Origin: PGYR01 sp046290495
GTDB lineage: Bacteria > Bacteroidota > Ignavibacteria > Kapaibacteriales > UBA2268
Assembly (NCBI GenBank): GCA_046290495.1
Contig: JBKAGT010000005.1
Coordinates: forward strand, 682,001 to 746,000
Reading direction: 5' to 3'
DNA: 64,000 nucleotides
A program made the translations under genes and the position numbers. Shown piece after piece: positions 60,012-64,000 of the stretch. The notes beneath the pieces are model-generated. The model was not told where the DNA came from, ran no database searches, and saw only the letters and a list, made by a program, of their open reading frames with translations. Numbering within the stretch: the stretch's first letter is position 1; each line of letters opens with the position of its first letter.

Positions 60012-62594
60012 TTAGTTCTTACTAATATCCTCGTCTATGTTGATTTCGCTGTCAGTAGCTTCGTCTTCTGGTTGGTTGAGGGTTTGGTTTAGAAGCTCAG
60101 CTTCGTCCACTTTCTCTTCCCCACCAATGAATAAGAATTTCAGCTTATCGTTCTTCTTGTCGAACTGCACCTTAACAGTTGCTCCGTGGAGTAAGTTGCC
60201 TTTCAGTATTTCGTCAGCTAACTCATCTTCTACATGCTTCTGCAGTGCCCTGCGGAGTGGTCTGGCACCATATTTCTCATCATATCCCTTGTCGACTATG
60301 AAGTCCTTAGCATTTTCACTAATCTCTAACTTCATATCGTGAAGTTTCATTCTTTGCTCAACTTGCTTCAGTTGTATGTCGATAATTTCTTTTATGTCTT
60401 TCTTAGATAGCTTTCTGAATATGATAAAGTCATCTATTCTGTTGATGAATTCTGGACTAAATATATTCTTAGTCGATTCCTCTATTGAGCTTTTCAGTTC
60501 ATCATAGTCATCAACTGTATCAATATCAGTAAATCCAATTCTACCACCTGGCTTCAAGTCCTTAGTACCAGCATTCGAAGTCATTATGATAATAGTATTC
60601 TTGAAGTCAACCTTTCTGCCAAGCCCATCAGTCAATATACCATCGTCAAATACTTGAAGAAGTATGTTATAAACATCAGGGTGAGCTTTCTCTATCTCAT
60701 CTAACAATACTATTGAGTATGGCTTTCTTCTCACCTTCTCGGTCAGCTGTCCACCCTCTTCGTAACCAACGTATCCCGGAGGTGCACCTACTAATCTCGA
60801 TACAGAGAATTTCTCCATATACTCACTCATATCTATCCTAATGATAGCATCTTCGGTATCAAACATTGCTTTCGAAAGTGATTTGGCTAATTCAGTTTTA
60901 CCAACACCAGTTGGACCTAAGAACATGAATGAACCAATCGGTCTTTTCGGATCTTTCAGTCCTGCTCTTGCTCTTCTAATTGCCTTTGCTAAGTGAATGA
61001 TAGCTTGTTCTTGACCAACTACTGATTCTTTCAGCTCGTCAGCAAGTGATAGCAACTTCTTAGATTCAGATTCGGCTACTCGGCTAACTGGTACACCAGT
61101 CATCATAGAAACTACATCTGATATATCCGATTCAGAAACTGGGAATACTAGTTTGTCTGCTTGCTTTTCCCAATCATCTTTAGCATTAGCTAATTCTTGT
61201 TGCTTAGTTTTTTCCAGGTCTCTCAATCTAGCAGCTTCCTCAAAATTTTGCTTTTTCACAACTTCGTTCTTCTGCTCGTTGATTTTCTTAATCTCTTTTT
61301 CCAGATTGATAACACTAATAGGTACATCTATATTTTCTAGATGAACTTTAGCACCAGCTTCATCAATCACATCGATAGCTTTATCAGGGAAATTTCTTTC
61401 CGAGATGTATCTATCAGCTAATCTAACTGCATTTTCAATTGCATCATCTGTATAAATAACGTGGTGATGCTTTTCGTAAGAATCCTTAATCTTATTCAAA
61501 ATCTTTAGAGTTTCTAGTGCAGAAGGTGGCTCAACCAAAATCTTTTGGAATCTACGCTCAAGTGCACCATCTTTCTCAATGTTCTCACGGAACTCATCGA
61601 GAGTAGTAGCCCCAATACACTGTATGTCACCGCGGGCTAATGCTGGCTTAAACATATTGGATGCATCGAGTGAGCCAGAAGCTCCACCAGCACCAACAAT
61701 TGTGTGAATCTCGTCAATGAATAATATCACATCATCAGCTTTTTCAAGCTCGTTGATAACTGCTTTCATTCTCTCTTCGAACTGACCTCTATACTTAGTG
61801 CCAGCTACTAGCGAAGCAATATCGAGTGTAATTATTCTCTTTTCGAATAATGCTCGAGATACTTTCTTCTGAACTATTCTAAGAGCTAATCCTTCAATTA
61901 TTGCAGTCTTCCCAACTCCTGGTTCACCAATTAGAACTGGGTTGTTTTTCTTTCTTCTAGAAAGCACTTGCGATAGTCGCTCAATTTCTTTTTGTCTTCC
62001 AATTACTGGGTCTAACTTCTTCTCAGCTGCCATTTTCGTCAAATCGCGACCGAAGTTATCCAAGACAGGAGTTTTAACTTTTTCTTTTTTCCTTGACTGA
62101 GCTGTCTTTTCACCTTTTTTAGGTATGTATGATGATTCACTTTCTTCAGAAGGTGAAGCACCCTTGATAATCTTATCTAATTCATCACGAACCAAATCAT
62201 AACTAACATTGAACTGATCTAGTATCTGAGCCGCTATGTTTTCTTCATCACGAAGTAGTGACAATAATAAATGCTCAGTTCCAATCTTTTGTGATTTGTA
62301 TAATTTAGCTTCTAAATAAGTTATTTTCAATACTTTTTCAGCTTGCTTAGTCAGCGGTATATTTCCAGAAGTTACTGTTGTGCCGCTAGGCCTGACAGTC
62401 TCTTCAATCCCTTTTTTTAATTTGAACAGGTCGGCACCCAAATTCCTAAGAACCTTGACAGCGATTCCCTCGCCATCGCGGATGATACCTAGGAGTAAAT
62501 GCTCAGTGCCAATATAATCATGACCAAGTCTTAGGGCTTCTTCCCTACTCAGCTTGATTACATCATTGACCCTACTTGAGAAATTTCCTTCCAT
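60012..62594 (-). CDS. clpC: ATP-dependent Clp protease ATP-binding subunit ClpC
   Basis: Hsp100 unfoldase that feeds substrates to ClpP. Two N-terminal Clp repeats (EEALRLGHDYIGTEHLLLGIIRDGEG and its copy with KIGTEHLLLSLLRDEE), the first AAA domain with Walker A GEPGVGKTAI, a coiled-coil middle domain with a UVR motif (FEEAARLRDLEKTKQQ), and the second AAA domain with GPTGVGKTELAKS, followed by the FSPEFINRIDDFIIF sensor region. The UVR motif marks ClpC rather than ClpA or ClpB. A GTG at 62603 would add three residues; the ATG at 62594 fits the family start (MEGNFSSRVNDVI). No clpP, mcsA or ctsR neighbours are seen. Confidence 0.96.
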   Translation of the reverse strand: MEGNFSSRVNDVIKLSREEALRLGHDYIGTEHLLLGIIRDGEGIAVKVLRNLGADLFKLKKGIEETVRPSGTTVTSGNIPLTKQAEKVLKITYLEAKLYKSQKIGTEHLLLSLLRDEENIAAQILDQFNVSYDLVRDELDKIIKGASPSEESESSYIPKKGEKTAQSRKKEKVKTPVLDNFGRDLTKMAAEKKLDPVIGRQKEIERLSQVLSRRKKNNPVLIGEPGVGKTAIIEGLALRIVQKKVSRALFEKRIITLDIASLVAGTKYRGQFEERMKAVINELEKADDVILFIDEIHTIVGAGGASGSLDASNMFKPALARGDIQCIGATTLDEFRENIEKDGALERRFQKILVEPPSALETLKILNKIKDSYEKHHHVIYTDDAIENAVRLADRYISERNFPDKAIDVIDEAGAKVHLENIDVPISVINLEKEIKKINEQKNEVVKKQNFEEAARLRDLEKTKQQELANAKDDWEKQADKLVFPVSESDISDVVSMMTGVPVSRVAESESKKLLSLADELKESVVGQEQAIIHLAKAIRRARAGLKDPKRPIGSFMFLGPTGVGKTELAKSLSKAMFDTEDAIIRIDMSEYMEKFSVSRLVGAPPGYVGYEEGGQLTEKVRRKPYSIVLLDEIEKAHPDVYNILLQVFDDGILTDGLGRKVDFKNTIIIMTSNAGTKDLKPGGRIGFTDIDTVDDYDELKSSIEESTKNIFSPEFINRIDDFIIFRKLSKKDIKEIIDIQLKQVEQRMKLHDMKLEISENAKDFIVDKGYDEKYGARPLRRALQKHVEDELADEILKGNLLHGATVKVQFDKKNDKLKFLFIGGEEKVDEAELLNQTLNQPEDEATDSEINIDEDISKN

Positions 62595-62868
62595 TTTAAT
62601 CACCTAATTTTTATTCTCTTCTTATATATAAAGACACTTTTATCAGTAAACAGTTACATTTTTAAGAAGGTAAATGTGTTTTGATTGCTAATAGACGTGG
62701 TTTTATACTTATTATTTGCTGCTATAAATGTAATATAAAACTAGTAGATAAGCTATTCAAATAATTCACTAAATAATATGCAATTAGTTTTCAACACTAC
62801 TTAGTTTTTTTAACACTCTTAAATCTGTTAAATTACCTATTGGTACTTAACATATATACGAGAATTAC
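62595..62868. other. Divergent intergenic region between clpC and prfB
   Basis: The 274 bp contain the promoters for two divergent genes. It is AT-rich with a weak 6-bp inverted repeat (ACATTT / AAATGT) near 62655-62680. No TAnnTTTG box was identified on either strand, and no heat-shock operator such as CIRCE was seen. Confidence 0.4.
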
Positions 62869-63967
62869 ATGTTTGATGTTCAAAAAGCCGAATTAGCAAA
62901 GATTCAAGAGAAGATAGAACAGCTTAGGAGGTACCTTTGACGTCGAGTCTAAGGAGAAGGAACTTAAAGAGTTAAAAGATTTATCAGAGACCCCTGATTT
63001 TTGGGATGATTCTGATAAAGCACGAAAGATAATGAAGAATCTATCAGATAAAAAAGGTTGGATAGATACTTACTACTCTGCTATTCGGTCAGTAGGTGAC
63101 ACCGAAGCAATGGTTGCACTAGCAGATGAAATGGCTGATCAGAGCTTAGAAGAAGATATAGTTAAAGAGCTAAATAAAGCGATAAAGAAAGTAAGTGAGC
63201 TAGAAGTGATGAATATGCTTTCTGGCAAAGACGACAGCAGTAATGCCATTCTCACAGTAAACTCAGGAGCAGGCGGTACTGAAGCATGCGATTGGGCAGA
63301 AATGCTACTCAGAATGTACTTGAGGTGGGCTGAAAGAAAAGGATTTGCAACTAAGCTAATAGATGAGCAGGAAGGTGAAGTTGCTGGAATAAAATCTGCA
63401 ACCATACAGATAGAAGGCAGCTTTGCTTATGGCTATTTGAAAGCAGAAAATGGTGTGCACAGATTAGTAAGAATTTCGCCATTCGATTCTAACTCACGTC
63501 GTCATACTTCCTTCGCAAGTGTTTATGTTTACCCTGAGATAGAAGACGATGTTGAGATAGAAATCAACCCTGCTGACGTGGAAATGGATACGTTTAGAGC
63601 AGGTGGGAAAGGTGGTCAGAATGTCAACAAAGTTGAGACTGCAGTAAGATTAAAACACAAACCAAGTGGAATAGTCGTTTCATGTCAAAAGGAACGCTCT
63701 CAATTACAAAATAGAGATTTGGCTATGAAAATGCTTAAGTCTGCTCTTTACCAGAAGAAGATGGAAGAAGAAGAAGCAGAGAAAGCAAAGATAGAAGGGG
63801 CTAAGAAAAAGATAGAATGGGGTAGCCAAATAAGATCCTATGTATTCCAGCCATATACAATGGTGAACGATGCAAGGGTGGAATATAAAACTTCTGATAT
63901 AACTTCAGTTATGGATGGAGATTTGGATGAATTAATCAAAGCAGTTTTGCTAAGTGGAGAAATATAA
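62869..63967 (+). CDS. prfB: Peptide chain release factor 2, with programmed +1 frameshift
   Basis: Terminates translation at UAA and UGA. The gene starts at ATG 62869 and reads 23 codons to an in-frame TGA at 62938-62940. A +1 shift at CTT then skips base 62938 and continues from GAC at 62939 to the TAA at 63965-63967, giving 365 residues, the usual RF2 length. The RF2-type anticodon mimic RISPFDSNSRRHTSF and the universal GGQ motif in RAGGKGGQNVNKVE are intact, so this is not a pseudogene. Annotation from the ATG at 63032 would wrongly remove the first 54 residues. Confidence 0.97.
62926..62941 (+). promoter_or_regulatory. prfB: prfB programmed frameshift site
   Basis: Internal Shine-Dalgarno AGGAGG (62926-62931), 3-nt spacer, CTT slippery codon (62935-62937), TGA stop (62938-62940), then C. 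Identical in layout to the classical RF2 autoregulation signal: low RF2 slows termination at UGA and favours the shift. Confidence 0.96.
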
Positions 63968-63970
63968 ATC

Positions 63971-64000
63971 ATGTTTAAGTTTAATAAATTAATACTATTA
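63971..64000 (+). CDS. Start of a further gene cut by the window edge
   Basis: ATG at 63971, 3 bp after the prfB stop. Ten codons are visible (MFKFNKLILL), which look like a signal-peptide start. No more can be said. Confidence 0.45.
   Translation, partial: MFKFNKLILL

Noticed and set aside
62938..62940. In-frame stop in prfB suggesting a pseudogene
   Set aside because: The stop is part of the conserved RF2 autoregulatory frameshift signal (AGGAGG, CTT, TGA, C), and the downstream frame is intact.
1..64000. tRNA, rRNA, CRISPR, prophage or insertion sequences
   Set aside because: All gaps were read on both strands; no cloverleaf, rRNA segment, repeat array, integrase, transposase or phage structural gene was recognised.

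Overview
The window is AT-rich (about one third G+C by eye) and almost fully packed with genes. Secreted proteins with type IX secretion (T9SS) C-terminal sorting domains, PD40/OmpA envelope proteins, many lipoproteins and promoters of the Bacteroidetes form (TTG, about 20 bp, TAnnTTTG) point to the Bacteroidota-Chlorobiota-Ignavibacteria group, possibly a Kapabacteria- or Ignavibacteria-like lineage. No rRNA, tRNA, CRISPR array, insertion sequence or transposase was seen, so the exact lineage cannot be fixed.

Layout. 1-5.9 kb: the tail of a cytochrome-like protein, a duplicated-domain lipoprotein, pgi, and a subtilisin-like T9SS protease with a 19-bp palindrome in its promoter region. 5.9-10.1 kb (minus): PD40 protein, Ig-like lipoprotein, tag. 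10.2-17.5 kb (plus): leuS, an MscS channel, rlmN, a probable outer membrane protein, gatC, kdsB. 17.5-24.8 kb (minus): secreted protein, FKBP lipoprotein, TerB-like membrane protein, and a 1549-residue T9SS surface protein. 25-28.4 kb (plus): OmpA/PD40 protein and queA. 28.4-31 kb (minus): M16 peptidase, AlbA_2-type regulator, def. 31-36.8 kb (plus): murD, ftsW, lepA and two signal peptidases. 36.8-44.6 kb: metallophosphoesterase, hemW, PiT-type phosphate transporter, DUF3822-like protein with rsmD, an MBL hydrolase and a membrane cNMP-domain protein. 44.8-47.8 kb (minus): 1004-residue FG-GAP/ASPIC T9SS protein. 48-50 kb (plus): slyD-like gene, a pyrophosphatase-fold lipoprotein and two small envelope proteins. 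50-55.4 kb: PLP decarboxylase, paralogous secreted pair, SdpI-like protein, SGNH/MBOAT acylation pair. 55.5-59.9 kb (plus): the accessory-looking stretch with an S24 peptidase, a DUF1801-VOC cassette between two look-alike terminators, and a 907-residue membrane-anchored superfamily 2 helicase. 60-64 kb: clpC (minus) and prfB (plus) with its programmed frameshift.

Most of the window is housekeeping: translation and tRNA modification (leuS, gatC, queA, rlmN, rsmD, lepA, prfB, def), cell wall and LPS (murD, ftsW, kdsB), protein export and quality control (two signal peptidases, FKBPs, clpC). Between these lie envelope and surface proteins.

The best candidates for something new are the helicase island, the pyrophosphatase-fold lipoprotein without recognisable catalytic aspartates, the Popeye-like membrane cNMP protein, a candidate small RNA near 44.75 kb, and the operator-like palindrome at 3.08 kb. 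A genome-style feature is that five convergent gene pairs share a 4-nt stop-codon overlap with no terminator between them. The helicase is the only convergent gene that breaks this habit. No gene-free stretch exceeds 300 bases; the longest are 62595-62868, 44574-44826 and 24811-25051.
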